Part shown: positions 45,199 through 54,081 of the stretch, piece after piece | Layout: every line of letters begins with the position of its first letter | Numbering within the stretch: position 1 is the first letter of the stretch | Assembly (NCBI RefSeq): GCF_019880245.1 | Contig: NZ_CP082286.1 | Coordinates: 2,560,521 to 2,624,520 of the forward strand | DNA from: Halobaculum roseum | GTDB lineage: Archaea > Halobacteriota > Halobacteria > Halobacteriales > Haloferacaceae | Direction: 5' to 3' | DNA length: 64,000 nucleotides | The notes under the pieces: model-generated | What the model saw: only the letters and a program-made list of their open reading frames with translations | Database searches by the model: none | What the model was told of the DNA's origin: nothing | Made by a program: the position numbers and the translations under genes

Positions 45199-46272
45199 TC
45201 AGTCGTCCTCGTCGCCGTCCCGCTCGCGGACACACTCGCGCACGGGCTCGACCAGCTCGTCGGCGACCGTGTACGGGTCCGTCTCCCTCGCCAGCACGCG
45301 GTCGGCGAGCGCCTCGATCCCGCCGCGGGATTCGATCACGTCCTCGAGCAGGCCGGCGGTGTCCGCCCGCACGAGCTGCCGGATCTCCTCGGCGTACCGG
45401 GTGCGCGCCCGCTCGTCGATCCGGCCCGTCTCGTGAAGCCAGTCGGCGTGGTCGCCGAGCGTGTCGATCAGCTCGTCGACGCCGGTTGCGTCGGTGGCGA
45501 CCGTCTCGACGACCCGCGCGTCCCACGCCTCCTCGTCCTCTTCGTCGAGCGCCACCTCCGCCATCTCCTCCTCGTCGACGGGGCCGTGGTGGCCCGTGTC
45601 CAGCCCCGCGGCGGGGTTCTCGCGCATGTGGATCATCTCCTCCAGCTCGGCGACGGTGCGCTCGGCCCCGTCCATGTCGGCCTTGTTGACGACGAACACG
45701 TCGCCGATCTCGAGGATGCCCGCCTTCAGCATCTGCACGTCGTCGCCCGACCCCGGCTGGACGAGCACGCACACCGTGTCGGCGGTCTTCACGATGTCGA
45801 CCTCGTTTTGCCCGGCGCCGACCGTCTCGATGATCACCTTGTCCTTGCCGAAGGCGTCGAGCGCCTTCACCGCGTCCGCGGTGGCCGTCGAGAGCCCGCC
45901 GAGGGTCCCCCTCGCGCTCATCGACCGGAAGAACACGTCCATGTCGCCGACGTTGGAGGCCATGCGGATGCGATCGCCCAGCACCGCCCCGCCGGTGTAC
46001 GGCGAGGAGGGGTCGACAGCGATGACGCCCACCGTCTCGTCGCGGTCGCGATACGACTTCGCCAGCTTGTCGACCAGCGTCGACTTGCCGGCGCCGGGGC
46101 TGCCCGTGATCCCGATCACGTCCGCGGTCCCGGTGTGGGTGTGGAGCGCGGAGACGATGTCGCGGTACCCCGGCGAGCGGTTCTCGATCTTCGTGATGAC
46201 GCGCGCGAGCGCCCGGTGTTTCCCGTCCAGCAGGTCGTCGACCAGCGACGACTCCGTCCCTGTGACCGTCAT
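45199..46272 (-). CDS. meaB: Methylmalonyl-CoA mutase-associated GTPase MeaB
   Basis: A 357-residue G3E-family GTPase. P-loop GSPGAGKST (57-65), VDPSSPYTGGAVLGDRIRM, ETVGAGQNEVDI and the NKAD specificity motif match MeaB/ArgK. A chaperone for B12 loading and repair of methylmalonyl-CoA mutase. ATG 46272 overlaps the stop of the mutase B12-subunit gene by one base; GTG 46275 is the alternative. The pair is one transcription unit. Confidence 0.94.
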   Translation of the reverse strand: MTVTGTESSLVDDLLDGKHRALARVITKIENRSPGYRDIVSALHTHTGTADVIGITGSPGAGKSTLVDKLAKSYRDRDETVGVIAVDPSSPYTGGAVLGDRIRMASNVGDMDVFFRSMSARGTLGGLSTATADAVKALDAFGKDKVIIETVGAGQNEVDIVKTADTVCVLVQPGSGDDVQMLKAGILEIGDVFVVNKADMDGAERTVAELEEMIHMRENPAAGLDTGHHGPVDEEEMAEVALDEEDEEAWDARVVETVATDATGVDELIDTLGDHADWLHETGRIDERARTRYAEEIRQLVRADTAGLLEDVIESRGGIEALADRVLARETDPYTVADELVEPVRECVRERDGDEDD

Positions 46273-46697
46273 CACTCGCGGTCGTGGACGTTCTCGCGGA
46301 CGAACTCGATCGTCTCCTCCATCGGCGTCCCCGGCCCGAAGACGGCGCCGACGCCCATCTCGAGGAGGTCCTCCCGGTCGTCGTCGGGGATGATGCCGCC
46401 GACGAGGATCAGGGTGTCCTCGAAGGCGTCGTACTCCTTCAGGCCGTCGACGATCTTCGGGACGAGCGTGTTGTGCGCCCCCGAGAGAATGGAGATGCCG
46501 AGGACGTCGACGTCCTCCTGGACGGCCGCCTGGACGATCTCGTCGGGCGCACGGTGGAGCCCGGAGTAGATGACCTCGAAGCCGGCGTCGCGGAACGCCC
46601 GCGAGATGACGTGTGCGCCCCGGTCGTGCCCGTCGAGGCCGACCTTCGCGATGAGACAGCGGATCTGGCGCCCCGTCTCTCGTTCTTGCGTACTCAT
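46272..46697 (-). CDS. Methylmalonyl-CoA mutase, B12-binding small subunit
   Basis: A 141-residue cobalamin-binding domain with the DxHxxG motif LDGHDRG (D22, H24, G27) supplying the axial His, plus GISILSGAHNTLVP and GGIIPDDD. The large catalytic subunit is encoded elsewhere, as is usual in haloarchaea. Together they interconvert methylmalonyl-CoA and succinyl-CoA. A TATA-like CGTTAAAG (minus strand, 46727-46734) lies about 33 bases upstream. Confidence 0.92.
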   Translation of the reverse strand: MSTQERETGRQIRCLIAKVGLDGHDRGAHVISRAFRDAGFEVIYSGLHRAPDEIVQAAVQEDVDVLGISILSGAHNTLVPKIVDGLKEYDAFEDTLILVGGIIPDDDREDLLEMGVGAVFGPGTPMEETIEFVRENVHDRE

Positions 46698-46804
46698 GCG
46701 ATCCGGTTGGACGCCGCCTGTGTTGACTTTAACGGACGTCCATGACGTGTCGCCTGCGGGGAGTCGTCCGGATCGGCGGTCGCCCGCCGGCCCCGCGTGG
46801 CGTA

Positions 46805-47986
46805 CTACGGGAACTCCACGTCGGCGGCGTACAGCCCGAAGGCGGCGGTTTCGACCCCCGAAAGCGGGATCGGGACCGCGCCGACGATCAGGTCGGCCGG
46901 TCCGTCGGTCGTCTCGCGTGTGATGTCGCGGTGGACGACCTCGTCGGGACCGTCGAAGCCGAACAGTTCCCGTTCGGTCTCGGTCGGGAACCCCTCCGAC
47001 ACCGGGCTGCCGACGCCGTCGGCGCCGAACAGCGCCTCGTAGGCCGTGTTCACCTCCACCAGGACGGGCTCGTCGCCGTCGGTCGACTCCACGTACACGG
47101 CCGGCGATTTGATCCCGTCGAAGAAGTAGTGGAGGCGGTCGCGCTCGACGCGGAGGTCCGCCTCCCGCTGGAGTCGCGCGAGCGCCTCCGCCGCGTGGGA
47201 GGCGACGATCTCGAGGAACTCGGCGTCCTGCTGGTCGAACGCTCCCGTCCGATCGGTCGTCACCTGGAGAACGCCGTGGTCGCCGACGGGGGTACTCAGC
47301 ACCGAGGCCACGTCGTCCGCGTCGCGGATCTTGTCGGGGTCGGCGTCGTACTCGTTGACGACCTGCGTCTCCTCCGTCCGGTACGTGCGTCCGATGACCC
47401 CCTCGTCGGTGTCGGCCTCGACGTCGTAATCGTTCGGGAGCGTATGGCCGTACGGGAAGAAGGTCCCGTCGTCGAGCATGGCGAGGACGACCTCCTCGTG
47501 GCCGAGGGCGTTCGTGACGGCCTCGACCACGGTGTCGCTCACCTCGCGGACGGTCTCACAGCCGGTCAGCTCGCGGGTGTAGGCGTTGAGCGCCGACAGC
47601 TTCGCGTTCGCCTCCGTGAGGGCGTTTCGCTCGCGTTCGCGCTCGATGCGTTCGGCGACGCGGCGCACGAGCAGGTCCGTGCCGCCGTCGGTCGCGATCA
47701 CCTCGTCGACCGGGACCGACGGGACCTCGTCGCCGTAGACGATCAGTGGCACCTCCCCCGCCTCGGAGACGAGATTCTCCACGCAGGTCGACCGATCGGA
47801 CACGACGACGACGCAATCGAGCGTCGGCCCGAGTTCGCGGAGGAACTCCGTGGCGACGGCGCCACGTTTGTGCAGGACGGTCGCGTTCAGGCCCGATTCG
47901 ATCGCCTCCACGACGTCCGCGCCGAACTCGTTCGGCGTCTGATCCGACACCGCGACTAAGACGCGCGCGTCGTGTACGGTGGCCAT
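46805..47986 (-). CDS. GAF/PAS sensor protein, promoter region interrupted by an IS
   Basis: A 393-residue protein. An N-terminal receiver-like domain (1-120) lacks an obvious phospho-Asp environment. A coiled coil and GAF domain (about 135-285) follow, then a PAS-like C-terminal domain (about 295-393). There is no kinase, HTH or membrane segment. Haloarchaeal relatives include GAF-containing bacterio-opsin-activator-like proteins, but the output HTH is missing. ATG 47986 is the natural start; 25 extra upstream residues would read into the IS6 element that starts 25 bases before it. Confidence 0.72.
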   Translation of the reverse strand: MATVHDARVLVAVSDQTPNEFGADVVEAIESGLNATVLHKRGAVATEFLRELGPTLDCVVVVSDRSTCVENLVSEAGEVPLIVYGDEVPSVPVDEVIATDGGTDLLVRRVAERIERERERNALTEANAKLSALNAYTRELTGCETVREVSDTVVEAVTNALGHEEVVLAMLDDGTFFPYGHTLPNDYDVEADTDEGVIGRTYRTEETQVVNEYDADPDKIRDADDVASVLSTPVGDHGVLQVTTDRTGAFDQQDAEFLEIVASHAAEALARLQREADLRVERDRLHYFFDGIKSPAVYVESTDGDEPVLVEVNTAYEALFGADGVGSPVSEGFPTETERELFGFDGPDEVVHRDITRETTDGPADLIVGAVPIPLSGVETAAFGLYAADVEFP

Positions 47987-48002
47987 CGATCGTCCCGTCG
48001 CT

Positions 48003-48010
48003 AATGAAGG
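48003..48010. repeat. Target-site duplication, left
   Basis: AATGAAGG, repeated at 48708-48715 on the other side of the insertion. An 8-bp duplication is typical of the IS6 family. Confidence 0.85.
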
Positions 48011-48707
48011 GGTAGTGTTCAGATAAGCTGGTTCCATGCGAAGGCGAACGCTTGAAGCCAATTTTCGACGGTGTCTGCTTCGGCGTGGCTAAAACAGTTT
48101 GAGAACTGGTTAGTTCGTCGTTTTAGTTCTCTGAAGACACGTTCAACGGCATTCCGATTACCATGTTTTTCGTATCTGTAATCGAGGCCGTGTCGGTGAA
48201 GTGCCGCTTGCAGCCACGGTGCGGAATCGACGAGAAAGAGCGCGTCATCGACGAGATGTTTGTCGCGGAGTTCCGCAAGAAACATCTCGGTAATCGCTTG
48301 ATTTCTCGTCGGAGAGAGCTTCACGTGCAACAAACGATTCGTGTCGGGATCGACGGCAGCGTACAGCCAGAACCGTTGGTCGTTGAGCTGGATCACGGTC
48401 TCGTCAACCGCGACGTGATCCGGATTGGCGCCATCGAGGGGCTGTAGATCGGCCTTCTGAACCCAGTTGTGAACGGTCGTTCGACAGCGGTCGACACCCA
48501 ACCTATCGAGAATTGAAACGGTATCCGAAAGTGATAGTCCAGCCAAATGGAGTCGGATACCGAGCTTCATCGCCGGCTCGGGTGTCGCCTCTCGCTCCAC
48601 AAAATCTAACTCGAAGCAATCGCTACCTCCGTCGAGGCGGGCGATTTCGAGCATTGATCACTCAAAAATCGTTCCGCCTCACTCTTCATCCTTATCTGAA
48701 CACCGCC
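48011..48707 (-). mobile_element. Complete IS6-family insertion sequence
   Basis: A 697-bp element bounded by 17-bp terminal inverted repeats (GG[TC][AG]GTGTTCAGATAAG, 15 of 17 matching) and an 8-bp target duplication AATGAAGG. Size, single transposase and duplication length fit haloarchaeal IS6-type elements (ISH14/ISH15-like, from memory). It is inserted between the GAF sensor and the S9 peptidase gene, with its transposase transcribed toward the sensor. Confidence 0.9.
48019..48654 (-). CDS. IS6-family DDE transposase
   Basis: A 211-residue transposase. The DDE triad is visible in VAVDETVIQL, LFLVDSAPW and RNAVERVFRELK. A short HTH-like N-terminus precedes it (LSLSDTVSILDRLGVD). Full-length, without stop or frameshift, so the element is probably active. 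Codon use is less GC-biased than in the surrounding genes, a sign of recent transfer. Confidence 0.93.
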   Translation of the reverse strand: MLEIARLDGGSDCFELDFVEREATPEPAMKLGIRLHLAGLSLSDTVSILDRLGVDRCRTTVHNWVQKADLQPLDGANPDHVAVDETVIQLNDQRFWLYAAVDPDTNRLLHVKLSPTRNQAITEMFLAELRDKHLVDDALFLVDSAPWLQAALHRHGLDYRYEKHGNRNAVERVFRELKRRTNQFSNCFSHAEADTVENWLQAFAFAWNQLI

Positions 48708-48715
48708 AATGAAGG
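48708..48715. repeat. Target-site duplication, right
   Basis: AATGAAGG, matching 48003-48010. Confidence 0.85.
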
Positions 48716-48789
48716 ATCCCAAAGAGATAACTCATTCGTCTACCCGGTCTCGCGCCGACCCGCCGCCGGCGGTCGTACGAGTGTGTGAC

Positions 48790-50679
48790 TCACACGTGTT
48801 CGTTCAGGAACTCCACGATCGCGCGGTACGCCTCGATCCGGTTCTCCAGCTTCGAGAAACCGTGCCCCTCGTCCTCGAAGATCAGCTTCCGCGTGGGGAC
48901 GTGCTCGCTGGCCTCCTCGACGATCTGTTCGGCCTCGCCGACGGGAACCCGCGGGTCGTTCGCGCCGTGGAGGACGAACAGGGGCGCCGCGATCTCGTCG
49001 ACGTGATTGATCGGCGAGACGGACTCGAGGAACTCACGGTCGTCAGCCAGGCTGCCGTACTCGGCCTCGCGCAGCTCGCGGCGCCAGTCGCCGGTGTTCT
49101 CGAGGAACGTCACGAAGCTGGCGATGCCGACGATGTCGATCCCGGCGGCCCACAGGTCGGGGTACTCGGTCATCGCCGCGAGCACCATGAACCCGCCGTA
49201 GCTGCCGCCCATGGCGACGATCCGCTCGGGGTCGACGACGGGGTGATCGTGGAGCCACTCGACGGCCGCCTCGATGTCGGCGACCGAGTCCATCCGGTGT
49301 TCCACGTCGTCGAGGTGGCTGTACGCCTTCCCGTACCCCGAGGAGCCGCGGACGTTCGGCTCGAACACGGCGTAGCCGTTGTTGAGGAAGTACTGCTTGA
49401 CGGCGTTGAACGACGGCCGGCGCTGGCTCTCGGGCCCGCCGTGGATGTCGACGATGACGGGCGTGTCGCCCTCGCCGGCGTCGTCCGGCGTCGAGAAGAA
49501 CGCCGGGATGTCCCGGCCGTCGAAGGTCGGGTAGTGGACCAACTCGGGCTCGACGAACGTGTCCTCGGGGATGCCCGCGGTCGCGGCGTGGGTCCACCGC
49601 GTCGCCTCGCCCCGTTTCACGTCCACGACGTACGTATTCGTGTTGACGGTGCTGCCGGTGACGGTGACGGCCAACCGGTCGGCGTCGGGGCCGAAGGAGA
49701 CGCCGCCGGCGACGCCCTTCGGGAGGTCCGGCTCGGCGAACGGGTCGACCCGGTCGGGCGCGGTGAGCTCCCCGACGGTGATCTCCGTGTAGCCGTCGAC
49801 GTTGCGCGAGTAGGCGACGCGGCCGGTGTCCTCGTCGACCGCGACGCCGTCGACGTTCCAGCCGTCGCCGTCCTCGACGACGAACAGGTCCCCGAGGGTC
49901 CCGCCGTCGGCGTCGCCGGCCCCGCCGGCTCCGCCGTCGCTCCCGTCCCCGCTGCCCCCTCGGTCGCCGCCGGCCTCGTTACCGAGCGCGATCCGCTCCA
50001 GCCGGAGGGTGTCGGAAGCGTGGTCGGTGCACACGTACACGCCGTCGCCGTCTGGCGCCCACTCGGGGCTCTGGAACCGTGCCTCGGTCGCGTGCGGCGT
50101 CAGATGGGTGAGTTCGCCGGTCTCCACGTCGAGCACGTGGAGGTCGTGGTCGAAGCTCGCGTGGGCCTCGTGGACGAGCACGCGCGTGTCGTCGGGCGAC
50201 CACCCGGCGACCGATAGCCAGCCGTCGCCCTCGTACACCAACTCGGCCTCGTCGCCGGTCTCGTCGCGCCCCTGCACGTACACGTCGAAGACGGACTCGT
50301 CGCGGCGGTTCGAGGCGAACGCGAACCGCTCGCCGTCGTGGGACCAGCCGCCCCAGCGGTGTTTCGCCTCTGGCATCCCCGTCAGCTCGGTGACGACGCC
50401 GGAATCGGGGTCGAGCCGGTACAGCTGCATCCGCTCGTCGCCGCCCTCGTCCATCCCGAAGGCGAGCTCGCGGCGCTCGGGCGACCAGTCCACGAACGTG
50501 ACGCGCTCCTCGTAGAACGTGTGTTGCTGGGGCCAGGCGGCCGGCTCGTCGAGGCTCCACACCTGCGGCGTGCCGGTGGTGTCCATCAGGAACGCGAGGG
50601 TGCCGTCGGGGGCGAACGCGGCGCCGTGGGCCGAGCGCACGTTGAGGTAGCGCTCGATGTCGTAGGTCGGGTCGCTCAT
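48790..50679 (-). CDS. S9 family (acylaminoacyl-peptidase-like) serine peptidase
   Basis: A 629-residue protein: an N-terminal beta-propeller (1 to about 370) and a C-terminal alpha/beta-hydrolase. The triad is S493 (GGSYGGF), D575 (HGANDPRVP) and H606 (DEGHGFSK). A Gly/Asp-rich disordered loop (GDRGGSGDGSDGGAGGAG) interrupts the propeller, probably a halophile addition. ATG 50679 follows a short leader. It cleaves short peptides in the cytoplasm; no signal peptide. Confidence 0.9.
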   Translation of the reverse strand: MSDPTYDIERYLNVRSAHGAAFAPDGTLAFLMDTTGTPQVWSLDEPAAWPQQHTFYEERVTFVDWSPERRELAFGMDEGGDERMQLYRLDPDSGVVTELTGMPEAKHRWGGWSHDGERFAFASNRRDESVFDVYVQGRDETGDEAELVYEGDGWLSVAGWSPDDTRVLVHEAHASFDHDLHVLDVETGELTHLTPHATEARFQSPEWAPDGDGVYVCTDHASDTLRLERIALGNEAGGDRGGSGDGSDGGAGGAGDADGGTLGDLFVVEDGDGWNVDGVAVDEDTGRVAYSRNVDGYTEITVGELTAPDRVDPFAEPDLPKGVAGGVSFGPDADRLAVTVTGSTVNTNTYVVDVKRGEATRWTHAATAGIPEDTFVEPELVHYPTFDGRDIPAFFSTPDDAGEGDTPVIVDIHGGPESQRRPSFNAVKQYFLNNGYAVFEPNVRGSSGYGKAYSHLDDVEHRMDSVADIEAAVEWLHDHPVVDPERIVAMGGSYGGFMVLAAMTEYPDLWAAGIDIVGIASFVTFLENTGDWRRELREAEYGSLADDREFLESVSPINHVDEIAAPLFVLHGANDPRVPVGEAEQIVEEASEHVPTRKLIFEDEGHGFSKLENRIEAYRAIVEFLNEHV

Positions 50680-50791
50680 GGCGTAGTAGTCCCCGCCGCG
50701 CATCGAAAACGTTCGGGTCGGCGAACAGGTTCGATCGCGCCGGCAGGGCGCCGCCGGCGGCCGCCCGACCCCGGGGGAGTATCGCCTCCCT

Positions 50792-50799
50792 TTTTATTC
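50792..50799 (+). promoter_or_regulatory. Promoter of the glycosyltransferase gene
   Basis: TTTTTATT, centred 27 bases before ATG 50823: a clear leaderless-type promoter. Confidence 0.6.
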
Positions 50800-50822
50800 T
50801 CCCACCGGTACCGGATCGCACA

Positions 50823-51884
50823 ATGCGCGTCGCGGTGGTCTCGATGGACACGGTGGCGACGCGGGACGCGCCCGCGGTCCGCCGGACGCGGCGCGTCGCC
50901 GCCGGGCTCGCCGCCGCCGGACACGACGTCCACTGGCTGTGTGCACAGTGGTGGGGCGGCGAGATCGAGCACTTCGAGCAGGACGGCATCGAGTACCACG
51001 CGGTGACCGAGCGCCCCTCGTCCGGGCGGTTCCGGTCGAAGCTCCCGTTCGTCCTCCGCCGCGTCGACCCGGACGTCGTCCACGCCGTTTCGGTGCCGCC
51101 GGGGCACGCGACGACCGCCAAGACGACCGCCGCGATGCTTCGGGTCCCGGTCGTCCTCGACTGGTGGGAACGCGATCCCGACCGCGGTTCCGGCCGACAG
51201 TACCGGAAGGCCGCGACGCGCGCCGACCGGGTGATCGCGCCCTCCGAGACGGTCCGCACCGCCGTGCGCGAGCACGGCGCCAGCGACGTGAACGCCCGGG
51301 TGATCCCCGAGAGCATCGACATGGACCTGGTGCGGTCGGCCGACGCGGACGACCGCTTCGACATGGTGTGGGGGCGCGACCTCGACGGCGACGCCAACGT
51401 CGGGGAGTTCCTCCTGGCGCTGGCGGAGCTTCGCGACCGCGACTGGACGGCGGCGATCGTCGGCGACGGGCCCGCCCGCGACGACGCCGAGCGCATGGCC
51501 GCCGACCTCCGGATCGACGACCGCGTCCGGTTCCTCGGCGACCTCGACGAGGCGGCGTTCGTCCCGGTGTTGAAGGGGTCGCACGTGTTCGCCCAGACGG
51601 CGACGTACGAGCCGTTCGCGACCGGGTTGCTGTGGGCGCTGGCGTGCGGCTGCGTCGGCATCGTCGAGTATCAGGCGGGCTCGTCCGCCCACGAGCTCGT
51701 CGAGGGGCTCGACCGCGGCCGACTGGTCACCTCCCCGCAGGAGTTGGCCGACGAGATCGTCGCCTGCGGCTCGCTGCCGGAGTGGGAGACCAACGACGGG
51801 TTCGCCGGCTTCGACCACGACGAGGTGCGCTCCGAGTGGGTCGAGTGCTACGAGGACGCGATCGAGGGGCACGGCTGGCTCTGA
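50823..51884 (+). CDS. GT-B glycosyltransferase (family 4-like)
   Basis: A 353-residue GT-B protein. The N-terminal domain has Gly/Ala-rich RRTRRVAAGLAAAGHDVHWL. The C-terminal donor domain has AAIVGDGPARDDAERMA, VRFLGDLD and the E-x7-E-like YEPFATGLLWALACG. It transfers a sugar from a nucleotide donor; acceptor unknown. It is isolated, not in a surface-glycan cluster. Confidence 0.85.
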   Translation: MRVAVVSMDTVATRDAPAVRRTRRVAAGLAAAGHDVHWLCAQWWGGEIEHFEQDGIEYHAVTERPSSGRFRSKLPFVLRRVDPDVVHAVSVPPGHATTAKTTAAMLRVPVVLDWWERDPDRGSGRQYRKAATRADRVIAPSETVRTAVREHGASDVNARVIPESIDMDLVRSADADDRFDMVWGRDLDGDANVGEFLLALAELRDRDWTAAIVGDGPARDDAERMAADLRIDDRVRFLGDLDEAAFVPVLKGSHVFAQTATYEPFATGLLWALACGCVGIVEYQAGSSAHELVEGLDRGRLVTSPQELADEIVACGSLPEWETNDGFAGFDHDEVRSEWVECYEDAIEGHGWL

Positions 51885-51897
51885 ACCGCTTTTCTGA

Positions 51898-51943
51898 CGA
51901 GGGGTTTCCTCGGCCGCCTCCGGCGGCCTGCGGGAACCCCTCG
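51898..51943 (+). terminator. Long hairpin after the glycosyltransferase gene
   Basis: CGAGGGGTTTCC pairs with GGGAACCCCTCG around an inner GGCCGCC/GGCGGCC stem-loop, starting 14 bases after the stop. TTGAAAACCC follows. Confidence 0.55.
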
Positions 51944-51961
51944 TTGAAAACCCGTTCATGA

Positions 51962-52010
51962 CAAAAGGGCCGCTCGCTCGCCAGCCTGCCGGCTGGCTCG
52001 CTCGCGGTAC
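51962..52010. repeat. Dispersed palindromic element, copy 2
   Basis: 49 bp, near-identical (about 45 positions) to the reverse complement of 4570-4616, starting CAAAAGGGCCGCTCGCTCGC and ending CGCGGTAC. Similarity extends a further 15 bases upstream (AACCCGTTCATGA). Located after the glycosyltransferase terminator. Confidence 0.8.
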
Positions 52011-52022
52011 AACTGCTAGTGA

Positions 52023-52209
52023 CTTCCGCACCGCCACCGCGTCCGCACAGCTTCCGCGACCGCACCGCCACCGCGTCCGCACAGCTTCCGCGACCGCACC
52101 GCCACCGCGTCCGCACAGCTTCCGCGACCGCACCGCCACCGCGTCCGCACAGCTTCCGCGACCGCACCGCCACCGCGTCCGCACAGCTTCCGCGACCGCA
52201 CCGCCGCCG
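52023..52209. repeat. 34-bp minisatellite upstream of the halocyanin gene
   Basis: Four perfect 34-bp units at 52051-52084, 52085-52118, 52119-52152 and 52153-52186, each beginning CTTCCGCGACCGCACCGCCA. They are flanked by a shortened first unit (52023-52050) and a decaying last one. No spacer sequences, so not CRISPR. It occupies most of the 396-base gap between the glycosyltransferase and halocyanin genes. Confidence 0.92.
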
Positions 52210-52249
52210 CGTCGCCTCCCCGCCGTCCCGCCACGGATTCGATCGACGG

Positions 52250-52256
52250 ATATACG
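52250..52256 (+). promoter_or_regulatory. Promoter of the halocyanin gene
   Basis: ATATACG box centred 28 bases before ATG 52281, just past the minisatellite. Confidence 0.5.
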
Positions 52257-52280
52257 TTCGGGAGACGCCAAGCCGCGTGC

Positions 52281-52847
52281 ATGGAAGACGACACGCTCAG
52301 CCGCCGGAGCTTCATCCGGGGGGCGGCGGGCGCGACCGCCGCAGCCGGCGCGGTCGCCGCGGGATCGGGGACCGCCGCCGCGCAGGCGACCGCGGACGGC
52401 GAGGGGACCGTCGAGGTCGGCGCCGGCAGCGACGGACTCCTGTTCACGCCCGGAACCGAGGAGACGTTCTACGTGACGCCCGGGACCACGGTGACGTTCG
52501 AATGGGTCTCCGGCGGCCACAACATCGCCGTCAACAGCCAACCCGATGGAGCCGGCTGGGAGGGCCACACTCCGATCGAGGACGAGGGCTTCTCGACGGA
52601 GTTCACCTTCGAGACCGTCGGCGTCTACGAGTACGTCTGCGAGCCCCACGCCTCCGTCGGTATGGAGGGAACCATCGAGGTCGTCGAACAGCTCCCGACC
52701 CCGACGCCGACGGCCGCCGGCCCGCCGGAGGTCCCCGACTCCGCCAAGAGCCTCGGCATCGCCTCCTTCATCGCGATGGTGTCGACGCTCGGCCTCGCGT
52801 TCTTCTTCACCAAGTACGGCGGCGACTACGAACCGCCCGAGGAGTAA
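52281..52847 (+). CDS. Halocyanin with Tat signal and C-terminal membrane anchor
   Basis: A 188-residue blue copper protein. Tat signal SRRSFIRGA (7-15). Copper ligands H80, C120, H123 and M128 (YEYVCEPHASVGM). A Pro/Thr linker (137-147), then a C-terminal membrane helix (about 158-176). It carries electrons on the outer face of the membrane between respiratory complexes. Monocistronic, with its own promoter. Confidence 0.92.
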   Translation: MEDDTLSRRSFIRGAAGATAAAGAVAAGSGTAAAQATADGEGTVEVGAGSDGLLFTPGTEETFYVTPGTTVTFEWVSGGHNIAVNSQPDGAGWEGHTPIEDEGFSTEFTFETVGVYEYVCEPHASVGMEGTIEVVEQLPTPTPTAAGPPEVPDSAKSLGIASFIAMVSTLGLAFFFTKYGGDYEPPEE

Positions 52848-52961
52848 CCGAAGGGACCCGCCGTCGGATTCGGCCGACGGTTCCACATCGTTTCGACCGC
52901 CGTTTTCGATCCCGCTATCGCCGACGAGTGACCGGTGCCCGTGATGCGAAACCTGGAGGCG

Positions 52962-54026
52962 TCAGTCGTCGTCGCCGGCGGTGACGCCGACTCCGTCGCC
53001 GACGCGCGACCCGTCGTCCGCGGCGGTGTCGGCTCGTCGGACGGCCGCCCGGAGTCCGGCCTCGGCGATCGCCGCGCCGTGGTCGGCGGTCCGGCCGACG
53101 GCGTCGACGGCCGCGGTCAGCCGGGGGTCCGCCCCGTCCGACTCGAACAGCCGGCGGTCGAGCGCGCCCGTCGCCTCGCGGAGGTCGTCGCGCGCGACCA
53201 GCGCCCCGCGGGCGGACGCGATCCCCCGCTCGTCGACGACGACGTCAACCGCCGCCTCGACGACGTCGCGCGCGTCGCGAGCGCACTCGCGGAGGTCGGC
53301 CCCGACGCGCTCGTCGACACAGTCGTCGAGCCGACGCGCGGTCTCGGCCAGCTCAGTCGCGCGGCGGGCGACGCGTTCGAGCTCCCGGCTCGTCGTCCAC
53401 AGATCGAACAGCTCCGGCCGGGTGAGCCCGAGCGCGTCCACCTCGTCGAGCCGCGAGAGGCTGCGACGGAAGTGTCGGTCGACCAGCGCGTGGAGGCGGC
53501 GCGCCTGGTCGCCGCGGTCGACGACGGCGTCGTGGCTTCCCCCGTCGAGCACGGCCGCCGTCGCGTCGCGGTGCGTCGACAGCGCGACGAACGACAGGTG
53601 GCGCACCGACTGTCGGATCGAAACCTCCGACGGATCCAGCGGCGTGGCCGCGGTGATCTCCGAGTCGGTTCCGTCGGCGACGGTCGTCCCCGTAAGCCCT
53701 CTGGCGGTGCGTTCGATCTCGCGGCGCGTCTCGACGGAGAACCCGTCCTCCGCCTCGATCGTCGCCCGGTCGACGCCCGCGGCGTACGCCGCTCGGAGGA
53801 GCCGCCCAGCGTGGGTCGGGTCCGCGCCGTCGACCGGCAGGTCGACACGGCCGCCGCCGGACTGATCGTCCGCCGCCGCGTCCGTCTCCACGACGAGCAC
53901 GCCGTCGAGGTGGGCGTGCAGCGAGACCTCGTCGCCGGGCTCGACCCCCTGCGACTCCGCCCACCCCTTCGGCAGGGAGACGCTGTAGGTGCCGCCGCCG
54001 ACGAGCTGGATCTTGCGTCTCGTCAT
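52962..54026 (-). CDS. PhoU-type regulator with N-terminal SpoVT/AbrB domain
   Basis: A 354-residue protein. Residues 1-45 are an AbrB-like swapped-hairpin (RKIQLVGGGTYSVSLPKGWA). Helical PhoU-like bundles fill about 115-340. Last gene of the pst operon, after pstB (gap 55 bases). It likely links phosphate transport to gene expression or controls PstB, and the AbrB domain suggests direct DNA binding. Only one gene of this kind is present in the window. Confidence 0.82.
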   Translation of the reverse strand: MTRRKIQLVGGGTYSVSLPKGWAESQGVEPGDEVSLHAHLDGVLVVETDAAADDQSGGGRVDLPVDGADPTHAGRLLRAAYAAGVDRATIEAEDGFSVETRREIERTARGLTGTTVADGTDSEITAATPLDPSEVSIRQSVRHLSFVALSTHRDATAAVLDGGSHDAVVDRGDQARRLHALVDRHFRRSLSRLDEVDALGLTRPELFDLWTTSRELERVARRATELAETARRLDDCVDERVGADLRECARDARDVVEAAVDVVVDERGIASARGALVARDDLREATGALDRRLFESDGADPRLTAAVDAVGRTADHGAAIAEAGLRAAVRRADTAADDGSRVGDGVGVTAGDDD

Positions 54027-54081
54027 CCGTCCGGGCGGAGGGTGTCGGTCGGCGCGGTCGAGCGTGTCGAGCCCACGGCGA

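Noticed and set aside
52023-52209. CRISPR array
   Set aside because: The 34-bp units abut directly with no spacers, and no cas gene is near. It is a tandem minisatellite.
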